A stretch of 64,000 nt of DNA from Mycolicibacterium confluentis. Its GTDB lineage: Bacteria > Actinomycetota > Actinomycetes > Mycobacteriales > Mycobacteriaceae. Positions 34,786 to 43,724 of this stretch are shown here, in pieces. The stretch spans positions 248,001 to 312,000 of the forward strand of contig NZ_AP022612.1 in NCBI RefSeq assembly GCF_010729895.1, written 5' to 3'. A program made the translations under genes and the position numbers. How positions within the stretch are numbered: position 1 is the stretch's first letter; each line of letters begins with the position of its first letter. The notes under the pieces are model-generated. The model had not been told where the DNA came from, searched no databases, and worked only from the letters and a program-made list of their open reading frames with translations.

Positions 34786-36444
34786 ATGGGTGAATGGACG
34801 CTCGGTGCGGTGCTCGACGCCATCGCCGACGTGGTGCCGGACCGCACGATGACGGTGTGCGGGTCGCGCCGCAGCACCTATGCCGAGACGGCGCAACGTA
34901 CCCGCCAGCTGGCGAACTGGCTGGCGGACAAGGGCTTCGGCGCTCACCGTGAGCGCAGCGAGCTGAACAACTGGGAATGCGGCCAGGATCGAGTCGCGCT
35001 GGTCATGCATAACGACCTCTACCCGGACATGGTGCTGGCGTGCCTGAAGGCCCGGGTCGTCCCCGTGAACGTGAACTACAACTACACCCCACGTGAGGTC
35101 GCCGAACTCTTCGATTACCTGAAACCCCGAGGGGTCATCTACCACCGGGCGCTCGGAGCCAAGTTCGCCGACGTGCTGCCGAGGGGGGCCGAACTGCTGC
35201 TTTCGATCGACGACGGCAGCAGCCTGCCCGAACTGCCCGGCGCGGTCACCCTCGACGAGGCCGTCGCGGCCGGGTCCGACGAGGGCGTGATCGCGTCGTC
35301 TCCGGACGACCTGATCATGGTGTGCACCGGCGGCACCACGGGGCGCCCCAAGGGCGTGCTGTGGCGACAGGCCGACATGTACGTCGCGTCGATGAACGGC
35401 GCCGACCACGGACTCGTCAGCGAAATCCACGACAAGGTACAGAATCTCGGTGCCCCGTGGTTCGCCGTGTCACCGCTGATGCACGCCGCGGGCCTGTGGA
35501 CCGCCTTCTCCGCGGTGCTCAACGGCCAGACCGTGGTCCTGCACGACACGTCCCGGCGGTTCAACCCCAGCGAGGTGCTGCAGACCGCGGAGCGTGAGAA
35601 GGTCGGGCTCATGACGATGGTCGGCGACGCCTACGCCGGCCCCATCGCCGAGGAACTCGGCAACCGCAGGTACGACCTGACGTCACTGTTCGCGATCGGG
35701 ACAGGCGGGGCCGGAACCAATCTCAAGAACCAGCAGGCCCTGCTCGAGCACCTGCCGCAGATCACGCTGATCAACGGCTACGGATCCTCGGAGACCGGCA
35801 ACATGGGCTTCGGCCACAACCAGCGCGGCAACCACACCGACACCTTCATGTTCCGTGAGGGCGGTCTGGTGCTGTCCGAGGACTACACCCGGTTCCTCGA
35901 CCCCGGCGAGGAAGAGATCGGCTGGGTTGCCCGGACAGGACGAATTCCGTTGGGATACTTCGAGGATGCGGCGGGAACAGCGAAGACCTTCCCGGAGGTG
36001 GCGGGTGTCCGGGTGGTCATCTCGGGCGACCGCGCCTCCGTCGAGTCGGACGGGGCGCTTCGGCTCTACGGGCGTGACTCCCTGGTGGTCAACACCGGCG
36101 GTGAGAAGGTCTTCGTCGAAGAGGTCGAGGAGATCCTGCGGGCGCACTCCGATCTCGCCGACGCGCTGGTGGTCGGCAGGCCCAGCGAGCGGTGGGGTGA
36201 GGAGGTGGTCGCGCTGGTGTCGCTGCGCGACGGCGCATCCGTGACCGCCGACGACGTGTCCGCGGTGCTGGCCGACGTGTGCGCACAGCGTCTGGCCCGG
36301 TTCAAGGTGCCCAAACAGTTCATCGTCGTCGATCAGGTGCGCCGTCTCGGCAACGGAAAGGCCGACTACCGGTGGGCCAAAGAACAGGCAGTGCAGAACA
36401 CGTCGGCCCTGGTGACATCCGAGCCGACCCGAATCGAGGGGTGA
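34786..36444 (+). CDS. Acyl-CoA synthetase, FadD19-like, ligase 4
   Basis: This 552-residue adenylate-forming ligase belongs to the branch with the phosphate motif CTGGTTGRPKGVLWR (near residue 182) and the C-terminal GNGKADYRWAKE catalytic Lys (near 527). GYGSSETG and NTGGEKVFVEEVE are intact. FadD19 of M. tuberculosis, a sterol side-chain CoA ligase, has the same signatures, but an extra segment near residues 48-65 (AHRERSELNNWECGQDR) is not in my recollection of FadD19. ATG 34786 follows the amidohydrolase by 9 bp. It probably activates the pathway's bulky acid. Confidence 0.9.
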   Translation: MGEWTLGAVLDAIADVVPDRTMTVCGSRRSTYAETAQRTRQLANWLADKGFGAHRERSELNNWECGQDRVALVMHNDLYPDMVLACLKARVVPVNVNYNYTPREVAELFDYLKPRGVIYHRALGAKFADVLPRGAELLLSIDDGSSLPELPGAVTLDEAVAAGSDEGVIASSPDDLIMVCTGGTTGRPKGVLWRQADMYVASMNGADHGLVSEIHDKVQNLGAPWFAVSPLMHAAGLWTAFSAVLNGQTVVLHDTSRRFNPSEVLQTAEREKVGLMTMVGDAYAGPIAEELGNRRYDLTSLFAIGTGGAGTNLKNQQALLEHLPQITLINGYGSSETGNMGFGHNQRGNHTDTFMFREGGLVLSEDYTRFLDPGEEEIGWVARTGRIPLGYFEDAAGTAKTFPEVAGVRVVISGDRASVESDGALRLYGRDSLVVNTGGEKVFVEEVEEILRAHSDLADALVVGRPSERWGEEVVALVSLRDGASVTADDVSAVLADVCAQRLARFKVPKQFIVVDQVRRLGNGKADYRWAKEQAVQNTSALVTSEPTRIEG

Positions 36445-36445
36445 G

Positions 36446-37294
36446 ATGACGCAGGGCGAACCGGGTGGACGGGTCATCGACTGTCTGGTCAACGTGCATT
36501 TCGGGGAGACCGAGGTGCAACCGCAGTTCATGACGAAGGTCCGCGACGACTACTTCAAGGGGCCGGCGTCGATGTTCGATCCCGTCGACCTCTCTGAGTT
36601 GATCGACGAGATGGACGAGCATGGCGTGAGCCGCGCGATCCTGATGGACAACCTGGCCAAGCCGTCGGTCACGGCCCGCAAGTTCGTCGAGGCCAAACCT
36701 GAACGCTTCGCCCTGGCCATGGGTGGGGTGAATCTGTTGCGTCCGGTCGCGTCGCTGCGGGAGCTCACCGCCATCGCCGCCGACCTGCCGGTGTCCTATG
36801 CGGTTGTCGGGCCGAGCTTCTGGGGTGACGGCCAGTATCCGCCGAGTGACGCGGTGTACTACCCGCTCTACGCCAAGTGCGCCGAACTGGGACTTCCGCT
36901 GTGCGTCAACACCGGAATCCCCGGCCCGCCCATTCCGGGTGAGGTGCAGAACCCCATCCACCTCGACCGGGTCTGCGTGCGTTTCCCGGAACTCAAGCTG
37001 TGCATGATCCACGGAGCTGATCCCTGGTGGGACATCGCGATCCGGATGCTGATCAAGTACCAGAACCTACGCCTGATGACCTCGGCGTGGTCCCCCAAGC
37101 GACTCCCCGAGGAACTGCTGCACTTCATGCGCACCCGTGGCGCAGGCAAGGTCATCTTCGCCTCCGACTGGCCGGTGCTGCGGCAGCACCGCGTGGTCCC
37201 CGAAGCCAAGGCCCTCGACCTTCCGCCCGAGGTGCTGGACAACTACCTCTACCGCAACGCCGAACAGTTCTTCTTCGAGAGCCAGGAGCAGTGA
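36446..37294 (+). CDS. Amidohydrolase-family protein, copy 2, degenerate metal motif
   Basis: This 282-residue protein is shorter than copy 1. The first-strand metal motif is NVH (DCLVNVHFGE, near 12-21) instead of HxH or DxH. Later barrel landmarks are kept: MIHGADPWWD (near 191) and the ASDWPVL end motif (near 240). It resembles the fumarylpyruvate or dicarboxylate branch of PF04909 lactonase/hydrolases. ATG 36446 is one base after the ligase stop, and its own stop overlaps the possible GTG of the next gene. The altered ligands suggest a different metal or no metal. Confidence 0.86.
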   Translation: MTQGEPGGRVIDCLVNVHFGETEVQPQFMTKVRDDYFKGPASMFDPVDLSELIDEMDEHGVSRAILMDNLAKPSVTARKFVEAKPERFALAMGGVNLLRPVASLRELTAIAADLPVSYAVVGPSFWGDGQYPPSDAVYYPLYAKCAELGLPLCVNTGIPGPPIPGEVQNPIHLDRVCVRFPELKLCMIHGADPWWDIAIRMLIKYQNLRLMTSAWSPKRLPEELLHFMRTRGAGKVIFASDWPVLRQHRVVPEAKALDLPPEVLDNYLYRNAEQFFFESQEQ

Positions 37295-37299
37295 CCCGG

Positions 37300-38343
37300 A
37301 TGGACCGTTACGAATTGCGCAGGCTGGACTACAGCCTCAGCGAGGATCACAAGGATCTGCAGGCCGCCTACCGGCAGTTCTTCGACACACACTGCTCGAT
37401 CGAAGTGGTGTGGGCGGCCGAGGAGTCCGGTTACGACAAGAGCCTGTGGGAGCGCTTGTGCGCGATGGGCGCAAGCACCATGGCCCTCGACGAGTCCGTC
37501 GGCGGTGACGGCGCGACACTGGTGGACCTCACGCTGGTGGCCGAGGAGTTGGGACGCGCCGTGGCGCCCGTACCGTGGATCGACCACGTGTGCGCGACCC
37601 GACTGTGGGCGCGGCTCGGTGGCGTCGACCCCGAGGCGGTCGAAGGCACCCAACTGCTCGGATTCGACTCCCGGGTGGAGGCGACGCCCGGCAGGCGCCT
37701 GATCGCCTCGGCCGCCGTGGCCGACCGCATCATCGTGCGCGACGGGGACGACGTCGTGGCCCTGAGCTATGACGCCCGTCCCGAACGCGTGGCCAACCTC
37801 GGTCGTCTGCCGATGGCGTGGGTGGACCCGGACAGCGCAGACCAGCGCACGGTGCTGGCGTCGGGTCCCGAGGCTGTCGCCGAATACGCACGAGCGCTGG
37901 ATGAATGGCGCGTGCTGACCGCCGCGGCGCTGACCGGGCTCGTCGAGCAGACCATGACGATCGCGGCCGAGTTCGCCAAATCCCGCTACACACTCGGTGT
38001 TCCGATCGCCACGCTGCAGGCCATCTCGCATCCCCTGGCCAACATGGCGATCGTCGTTCAGGGTGGTCGTAACCTCGCGCACCGCGCCGCGTGGTTCCTC
38101 GACAACGAACCCACCGAGCGCCCCGAACTTGCCGGTTCGGCCTTCGTCTTCATGGCAGAGGAGGCGCCCAAGGCCGCGACCATGGCCGTTCACATCCAGG
38201 GTGGTCTCGGCGTGTCGACCGAGGCCGCCGCGACGGCGTACCTGGTGCGGGCCCGCGGTTGGGCATTGGCCGGCGGTGACCCAGCGGACACGGCCAAGCA
38301 GATCGGCCGCATCGTGGCAGACCGCGAAGCTCAGTCGGCGTAA
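37300..38343 (+). CDS. Acyl-CoA dehydrogenase, paired subunit A
   Basis: This 347-residue dehydrogenase-fold protein is shorter than normal and lacks the YEGT/Glu motif near its end (ALAGGDPAD stands in that place). HIQGGLGVSTEAA (near 301) and the FAKSRYTLGVP segment (near 226) are typical of FadE subunits that function only as heterotetramers with a neighbour. ATG 37300 is 11 bases after AGGAG; GTG 37291, which overlaps the previous stop, is only two bases away and is the alternative start. The partner follows 14 bp downstream. Paired FadE genes are a hallmark of steroid catabolism. Confidence 0.88.
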   Translation: MDRYELRRLDYSLSEDHKDLQAAYRQFFDTHCSIEVVWAAEESGYDKSLWERLCAMGASTMALDESVGGDGATLVDLTLVAEELGRAVAPVPWIDHVCATRLWARLGGVDPEAVEGTQLLGFDSRVEATPGRRLIASAAVADRIIVRDGDDVVALSYDARPERVANLGRLPMAWVDPDSADQRTVLASGPEAVAEYARALDEWRVLTAAALTGLVEQTMTIAAEFAKSRYTLGVPIATLQAISHPLANMAIVVQGGRNLAHRAAWFLDNEPTERPELAGSAFVFMAEEAPKAATMAVHIQGGLGVSTEAAATAYLVRARGWALAGGDPADTAKQIGRIVADREAQSA

Positions 38344-38357
38344 AGGGATACAACACA

Positions 38358-39551
38358 ATGGATTTCACACAGGTTGAGCTCAACGACGACGATCAGGCGT
38401 TCCGGGAGGAGGTGCGCGGATTCCTGGCCGAGCACGTCACCGACGAGGTTCGTCGTCGCGACCGGGAGACCGGTGACAACTTCGACGAGGGTGTGCACCT
38501 TGCGATCGGGGCAGCGGGTTACCTCGAGAAGGAGTGGAAGGCCGAGGGTGACGGCGGGTTCACGCGTGTCCGCCGCAGGATCTGGGAACTCGAGAAGCGC
38601 CGGGCCCACGTGCCCTGGGTGACGTGGGGCACCACGTCACTGGTGGCGCGGTCCGTGCTGGCCTTCGGCAAGCCCGAGCTGGTCGACGAGGTCATGCCCA
38701 AGGTGTTCAGCGGGCACGTCCGGATGTGTCTGGGCTACACCGAACCCGAGGGCGGATCCGACATCGCGACCTGTAAGACCCGCGCGGTGCGCGACGGCGG
38801 CCAGTGGATTATCAATGGCGCGAAGATGTTCACCACCGGCGCGCACAACTGCCAGTACGTCTTCCTGATCACCAACACCGACCCGCAGGCGCCGAAGCAC
38901 AAGAGCCTCAGCATGTTCCTGGTGCCGTTGGACCTTCCGGGCATCGAGATCCAGGGCATCCGCACGGTCGACGGCGACCGCACCAACATCGTCTACTACA
39001 GCGATGTTCGCGTGGACGACAAGTATCTGCTGGGCGATGCCAACAACGGGTGGGCCGTCCTGCGCGGACCGTTGGACGCCGAGCACGGCGCGGTGGCCTC
39101 GGCGCCGGACGGTCTGCAGGACGTCGCGATCATGGCGCATCAGGCCGGCTTCATGTCCGCCGCACTTGACGCCGTGGCGGCGACCACCACGACACCGGAC
39201 GGTGCGGGCAGGCGCCGGATCGACGACGACTCGGTGGCCTATCGCCTGGGACGAAGCGCGGCACGCCTGGAGGCCTCGCTGTCGACCCCGAGCATCTTCG
39301 GGCGGGTGTCGCAGGCGCAGACCATGCGCGACATCGGACCGGACCTCATGGACATCGCCGGGCCCGCGTCGGTGCTGCCCATCGAGACCGACGGGGCCGA
39401 AGATCACGGAACCTCGGAGTATCTGTACCGATTCGCTCCGCTGGCCGGCATCTACGGCGGCACGCTTGAGGTGTTCCGCAACATGATCGCGCAGCATGTG
39501 CTGGGTCTCGGCAAGCCGAACTACTCGCCACCGAAGGCCAAGGTGTCGTAG
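38358..39551 (+). CDS. Acyl-CoA dehydrogenase, paired subunit B
   Basis: This 397-residue subunit has the full substrate and FAD regions: LGYTEPEGGSDIATCKT (near 127-143), INGAKMFTTGAHN (near 152) and the C-terminal YGGTLEVFRNMIAQHVLG (near 371). The YGGT form replaces YEGT, as in the larger partners of heterotetrameric FadE complexes. With subunit A it probably forms an alpha2beta2 enzyme oxidising a bulky acyl-CoA. It ends the plus operon begun at 32655; a 20-bp-stem hairpin follows the stop. Confidence 0.9.
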   Translation: MDFTQVELNDDDQAFREEVRGFLAEHVTDEVRRRDRETGDNFDEGVHLAIGAAGYLEKEWKAEGDGGFTRVRRRIWELEKRRAHVPWVTWGTTSLVARSVLAFGKPELVDEVMPKVFSGHVRMCLGYTEPEGGSDIATCKTRAVRDGGQWIINGAKMFTTGAHNCQYVFLITNTDPQAPKHKSLSMFLVPLDLPGIEIQGIRTVDGDRTNIVYYSDVRVDDKYLLGDANNGWAVLRGPLDAEHGAVASAPDGLQDVAIMAHQAGFMSAALDAVAATTTTPDGAGRRRIDDDSVAYRLGRSAARLEASLSTPSIFGRVSQAQTMRDIGPDLMDIAGPASVLPIETDGAEDHGTSEYLYRFAPLAGIYGGTLEVFRNMIAQHVLGLGKPNYSPPKAKVS

Positions 39552-39566
39552 GGGTACCAGAAGCGC

Positions 39567-39622
39567 CGAGACTGCGGGGACTGCGAGAAATCATTAGAGA
39601 TTTCGCAGTCCCCGCAGTCTCG
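39567..39622. terminator. Perfect 20-bp inverted repeat between convergent genes
   Basis: CGAGACTGCGGGGACTGCGA (39567-39586) is exactly complementary to 39603-39622 across a 16-base AT-rich loop. The arm itself contains ACTGCG twice. Its position between convergent stops (39551 and 39646) fits a bidirectional terminator. Confidence 0.75.
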
Positions 39623-39645
39623 ATGTGCAGGGGTAGGGGGAGCGA

Positions 39646-40869
39646 TCAGGCGATCGCGCCGGCCTCCTTGAGTTCGGCGATGCGATCCCAGTCGATGCCA
39701 AGCTCCATCAACACCAGTTCGGTGTGCTCGGAGGCCTGCGGCGCGCGCGTCGTCTCCAGCGGTTCGTGGTTGAACTGCACGGGCCCGCGGACCACCTTGA
39801 ACGGTTCGCCGCCGTCGGACGCCTCGACCTCGACGACCATGTCGTTGGCGATGGCCTGCTCATCGGTGCCGAGGTCGACCAGGCTCTGGAACGGCGCCCA
39901 CTGCCCGCGCATCGACTTCAGGTGCTGACGCCAGTATTCGAACGGCTTGCTGCTGATGGCCTCGGCGATCAGCTTGCTGGCGGCCTCGGCGTTCTGGATC
40001 AGCGGCATGACGTCGTTGAAGCGGGGATCGTCGTTGAGTTCGGGCAGGCCCAGATGCTCGAACGTGTCCCGGATGTAGCCCGTCGGGCTCACGATGCACA
40101 GGTTGATGGTGCCGCCGTCGGAGGTCATGTAGTTGGCCATGAGCGGGTTGACCGAACCGACGTCGCCGGGCATCAGCGACCGCATGGTCTCGCCGGTCTC
40201 CATGCCCTGGGTGACGCTGGCGCCCGCGGCCCACCACGCGGTGGACAGCAGCGACACGTCGATCTCGGCGGTCTCCCCGGTGCGTTCCCGGTGGAACAGT
40301 GCGGCCGAGATGCCGCCCGCGATGTTCATGCCGCCGATCGAGTCGCCGAATGCCGGAATGCCCTGCGACAGCGCGCCGCCGATGGCTTCGGGCGTCAACG
40401 CATGCCCGACGCCGCTGCGGGTCCAGAAGGCCGTGCCGTCGAAACCGCCGGTGTCCCGCTCGGGTCCCTTGTCGCCGTAGGCGCTGCCGCGGGCGTAGAT
40501 GATGTTCGGGTTGACGGCGCGGATGTGCTCGACGTCGAACTTGTTCTTCTGCCGCTGCGAGGGCATGTAGTTGGTCAGGAAGACGTCCGCGGTCTTGGCG
40601 ATCTCGTACAGGACCTCCTGCCCACCGGGGGTGGAGACGTCGATGCCGACACTGCGCTTGCCGCGGTTGGGGTGCTCGATGAGCGGATGGCGCTGCGGGT
40701 CGAGCTGGAACCCGCCCATGTTGATGAAGCCGCGTTGGGTGTCGCCGCGGACGGGGTGCTCGACCTTGATGACGTCGGCGCCCCAGTCGGCGAGGATTGC
40801 TCCCGCCGCAGGAACGAACGTGAACTGTGCGACTTCGAGGACCCGCACACCTTCCATCGGCTTGAGCAC
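39646..40869 (-). CDS. CaiB/BaiF family CoA-transferase
   Basis: This 407-residue class III CoA-transferase begins VRVLEVAQFTFVPAAGAILADWGADVIKVE in family style and has the probable catalytic Asp in GIPAFGDSIGGMN (near 178). GTG 40869 is used; ATG 40857 is a possible internal start. It is the last gene of a minus-strand unit that begins with the Ltp-like thiolase at 44870. The pathway thus has both ATP-driven ligases and a transferase for acid activation. Confidence 0.92.
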   Translation of the reverse strand: MLKPMEGVRVLEVAQFTFVPAAGAILADWGADVIKVEHPVRGDTQRGFINMGGFQLDPQRHPLIEHPNRGKRSVGIDVSTPGGQEVLYEIAKTADVFLTNYMPSQRQKNKFDVEHIRAVNPNIIYARGSAYGDKGPERDTGGFDGTAFWTRSGVGHALTPEAIGGALSQGIPAFGDSIGGMNIAGGISAALFHRERTGETAEIDVSLLSTAWWAAGASVTQGMETGETMRSLMPGDVGSVNPLMANYMTSDGGTINLCIVSPTGYIRDTFEHLGLPELNDDPRFNDVMPLIQNAEAASKLIAEAISSKPFEYWRQHLKSMRGQWAPFQSLVDLGTDEQAIANDMVVEVEASDGGEPFKVVRGPVQFNHEPLETTRAPQASEHTELVLMELGIDWDRIAELKEAGAIA

Positions 40870-40905
40870 AACAACCCTCTCTTCGGTTTCGTCGGAGCCA
40901 ACCGG

Positions 40906-42390
40906 TCAGCCCGGATGCCCGATGGTCTTGATCTCGAGGTACTCCTTGAAGCCCTCGTCGCCGTTACGACGTCCCAGCCCGCTCTGTTTGGTGCCGCCGA
41001 ACGGACTGGTGATGCCGAAGTGGCTTCGACCATTGACCGTGACGTTACCGGTGCGCAGTCGTTGAGCGATACGAAATGCGCGTTGAGTGTCAACCCCGGT
41101 CACCTCGCCGGAGAGGCCGTAGATCGAGTTGTTGGCGATTGCCACAGCCTCGTCCTCGGTGTCGTAGGGGATGACGGTGAGCACGGGTCCGAAGATCTCC
41201 TCCTGCGCGATCTGCGAGTTGGGATCGACGTCGGCCAGCAGCGTGGGCGCGGTGAAGTACCCGACCGGCAGGTGTTCGGGGATGCCGCCGCCGGTGACCA
41301 ACCGTGCCCCGGAGTCGACGCCGCTGCGGATCAGGCCCAGCACCTTCTGGCGCTGGGTCTCACTGATCTGCGGGCCCTGCAGCACGCTGGGATCCCACGG
41401 ATCGCCCACCGAGGACGCCTCCATGCTGGCCTTGAGGATCTCGATGCCCTCGTCGTAGCGGCTGCGGGGCAACAGGATTCGGCTGGCCATGATGCAGGCC
41501 TGACCGGACATGACACAGGCGACCATGGCCGCCATCGGCAGGCACTTCTCGAATTTCGCGTCGTCGAGCACGACGTGGGCGGACTTGCCGCCGAGTTCCA
41601 TCATGGTGCGCTTCACGGTCGGGGCCGCGGCCGCCAGGATGGCGCGCCCGGTCGCGGTGGATCCGGTGAAGGTGATCATGTCCACGCGTGGGTCGGCCGA
41701 CAGTGCCGCGCCGACCTCGTTGGCGTTGGAGGTGACGACGTTGAGGACGCCGGCGGGGATGTCGGTCTCCTCAGCGACGATGCGCCCGTACTCGCTGCCC
41801 GACCAGGGGGTCAGCTGGGCGGGTTTGAGCACGACGGTGTTGCCCGCCATGAGCGCGGGCACGGTCTCGGCGATGTTGAGGTAGAACGGCACATTCCACG
41901 GTGTGATGGCGCCGACGACGCCGACCGGGTCATAGGCGATGGTGCGCCGCGCGGTGCCCATGGGCGCCTTGTGGACACCGGTGTCGACGAGGTACTCGAA
42001 GTCGCGGCCGTAGTCGGCCCAGTGCCTGACCTCTTCGATCGGGTCCTCGATCTGGCTGCCGGTGACGCTGAGGGGGCAGCCGACCTCGGTGACGACAATG
42101 CGCCGAAGGCGTTCCTTGTTGCGCTCCAGCGCAGCGTGCAACTGCGACATGCAGTGGTGGCGGAATCCGACGTCGCGCGACCACTCGGTCTCGTCGAACG
42201 CCCGCCGGGCCGCGGCGATGGCCCGGTCCATATCGTCCACGGTGCCGTCGGCGGCCTGTCCGACGACCTGCCCGTTGCCGGGATGCTCGACGTCGAACAG
42301 GGCACCGGAGTCGGTGTGCCGCAGTTCGCCGTCGATGAACATGCGCTGCTCACCGGCGAGAATGCCGGTGTCACTGGCGGTTTGGGTCAT
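40906..42390 (-). CDS. NAD(P)-dependent aldehyde dehydrogenase
   Basis: This 494-residue dehydrogenase has TPWNVPFYLN (near 165), FTGSTATGR (near 243), the general-base Glu in MELGGKSAH (near 265) and the nucleophile Cys in SGQACIMASR (near 299). The C-terminal FGGTKQSGLGRRNG is typical. ATG 42390 lies one base after the amidohydrolase stop (TGAGATG), so the two are coupled. It resembles the aldA-type enzyme at 1783 but is a separate lineage by its N-terminus. It may oxidise the aldehyde released by the thiolase/aldolase encoded upstream. Confidence 0.92.
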   Translation of the reverse strand: MTQTASDTGILAGEQRMFIDGELRHTDSGALFDVEHPGNGQVVGQAADGTVDDMDRAIAAARRAFDETEWSRDVGFRHHCMSQLHAALERNKERLRRIVVTEVGCPLSVTGSQIEDPIEEVRHWADYGRDFEYLVDTGVHKAPMGTARRTIAYDPVGVVGAITPWNVPFYLNIAETVPALMAGNTVVLKPAQLTPWSGSEYGRIVAEETDIPAGVLNVVTSNANEVGAALSADPRVDMITFTGSTATGRAILAAAAPTVKRTMMELGGKSAHVVLDDAKFEKCLPMAAMVACVMSGQACIMASRILLPRSRYDEGIEILKASMEASSVGDPWDPSVLQGPQISETQRQKVLGLIRSGVDSGARLVTGGGIPEHLPVGYFTAPTLLADVDPNSQIAQEEIFGPVLTVIPYDTEDEAVAIANNSIYGLSGEVTGVDTQRAFRIAQRLRTGNVTVNGRSHFGITSPFGGTKQSGLGRRNGDEGFKEYLEIKTIGHPG

Positions 42391-42391
42391 C

Positions 42392-43639
42392 TCAACGTCC
42401 CGGTGCGACCAGTTGGGGCGGGTGGACGGCGTCCGGGTCCGGGTTTGCGATGGGCAGACCCATGAACCGGCGGGCGTTGTCACCCATGAAGTCATAGGTG
42501 CGCCGGGTGTCCATGCCCTCGGCGTACTTCCAGAAACCCTTGGGTTCCGCCAAGCCCTCCGGATGCGGATAGTCCGAGCCGAACAGCACCTTGTCCCAAC
42601 CGACGGTGTTGACGACGTCGGCCACGCAGCCCTCCCAGAAGGGGCTGACCCAGATGTTGCGGCGGAAGACGTCGTGCGGATGCTCGGGGAAGTTCTGTGG
42701 CATCTTCCTCTGCAGGTCCTCGAAGTCGTTGAACAGCGGGAAGATCCACGAACTGCCGTTCTCGACGCTGGCGATCCGCAGTTTCGGGAACCGGGTCAGG
42801 GTGCCGTGGCAGATCAGCGCCGTGATCATGTCCGAGATCTCGCGGTGGCCCAGCACCATCCAGCGGAATGCGCTCTGGGTCATGAAGTTCTGGGTGTGCG
42901 CCGGTTCCCACTTGTTGACGTACTCATCCAGCGGCGGGTAGCTGGCGTGCAGCACGATCGGCAGGCCTGCGGCCTCGACATCGCGCCAGAACGGGTCGAA
43001 CTCCGGCAGGCCCGGTGAGCGCCAGCCGTGCAGGCCGTTGACCGGGCCGGGCTTGATCAGCGCCACCTTGGCGCCGTTGTCGAGGAGGTATTCGAGTTCA
43101 CGCTGGGCGGCGTCGACCTCGGAGAGGTTGATGATCGGGGTCGAGAACACCCGGTCGGCGTAGTTGAAGCTCCAGTGTTCGAGGATCCACTGGTTGAGCG
43201 CGTGCACGATGGCCAGCGTGAGTTGTGGATCGTCGGCGCTGGAGTGCTCCACCAGCGAGCCCAGGGTGGGGTAGTTGAGCGCCTCGACGACACCCTGGCG
43301 GTCGAGTTCTGCGACGCGGTCCTCGGGATTGCGGGTGGCCGCGGGCGCCTCGATGGCCTTGCCCTGCATCTCCCGCAGGGTCAGACCCTCGACGTTCTCG
43401 CCGGCGAAGAACTTCTCGTGCGCGCCCGGTGCGGCGACCCGCTCGAAGGTGGGGTTTGGGATGAAGTCGGTGACCCGGTTGTTGATCACCACGCGGGTCT
43501 GCCTGCCGAATTGGGCGTACTGCACCGCGTGGCGATACCGCTCGGGGAGGAACTTGGTCAACGCCTCCGCGGTCTCGTACATGTGCTGGTCGGCATCGAA
43601 GATCGGTGCGTCCCGGAAGGATTCTGCGGCGTGGGTCAT
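42392..43639 (-). CDS. Amidohydrolase-family metalloenzyme (PF04909-like), copy 3
   Basis: This 415-residue TIM-barrel protein is paralogous to copy 1 (33544): the first motif is DQH (FDADQHMYET, near 15-24), RVTDFIPNPTFERVAAPG parallels the same region there, and the end motif is FGSDYPHPEG (near 355). It is therefore probably another DxH mononuclear metal enzyme for a pathway intermediate. The ATG start at 43639 follows GAAGG. It is the second gene of the minus unit after the Ltp-like thiolase, across an 85-bp gap with an inverted repeat. Confidence 0.88.
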   Translation of the reverse strand: MTHAAESFRDAPIFDADQHMYETAEALTKFLPERYRHAVQYAQFGRQTRVVINNRVTDFIPNPTFERVAAPGAHEKFFAGENVEGLTLREMQGKAIEAPAATRNPEDRVAELDRQGVVEALNYPTLGSLVEHSSADDPQLTLAIVHALNQWILEHWSFNYADRVFSTPIINLSEVDAAQRELEYLLDNGAKVALIKPGPVNGLHGWRSPGLPEFDPFWRDVEAAGLPIVLHASYPPLDEYVNKWEPAHTQNFMTQSAFRWMVLGHREISDMITALICHGTLTRFPKLRIASVENGSSWIFPLFNDFEDLQRKMPQNFPEHPHDVFRRNIWVSPFWEGCVADVVNTVGWDKVLFGSDYPHPEGLAEPKGFWKYAEGMDTRRTYDFMGDNARRFMGLPIANPDPDAVHPPQLVAPGR

Positions 43640-43657
43640 TGGGTCGCCTTCCTCTCG

Positions 43658-43715
43658 CGAGCAGACAGGAAATCGCGTGAAATCCAGTGAAATCGTGCGA
43701 GTTTCTGTCTGCTCG
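43658..43715. repeat. Inverted repeat within a minus-strand operon
   Basis: CGAGCAGACAG (43658-43668) pairs exactly with 43705-43715, extended by AAA/TTT inside. The loop contains GTGAAATC twice (43677-43684 and 43687-43694). Lying between co-directional thiolase and amidohydrolase genes, it could attenuate or process the transcript. Confidence 0.65.
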
Positions 43716-43724
43716 GCGTGGTCA

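Noticed and set aside
39724..42465. A 913-codon open frame antisense to the CoA-transferase and aldehyde dehydrogenase genes
   Set aside because: It is rich in Gly, Arg, Asp and Val with no domain and mirrors two intact enzymes; GC-rich third positions keep such shadow frames open.
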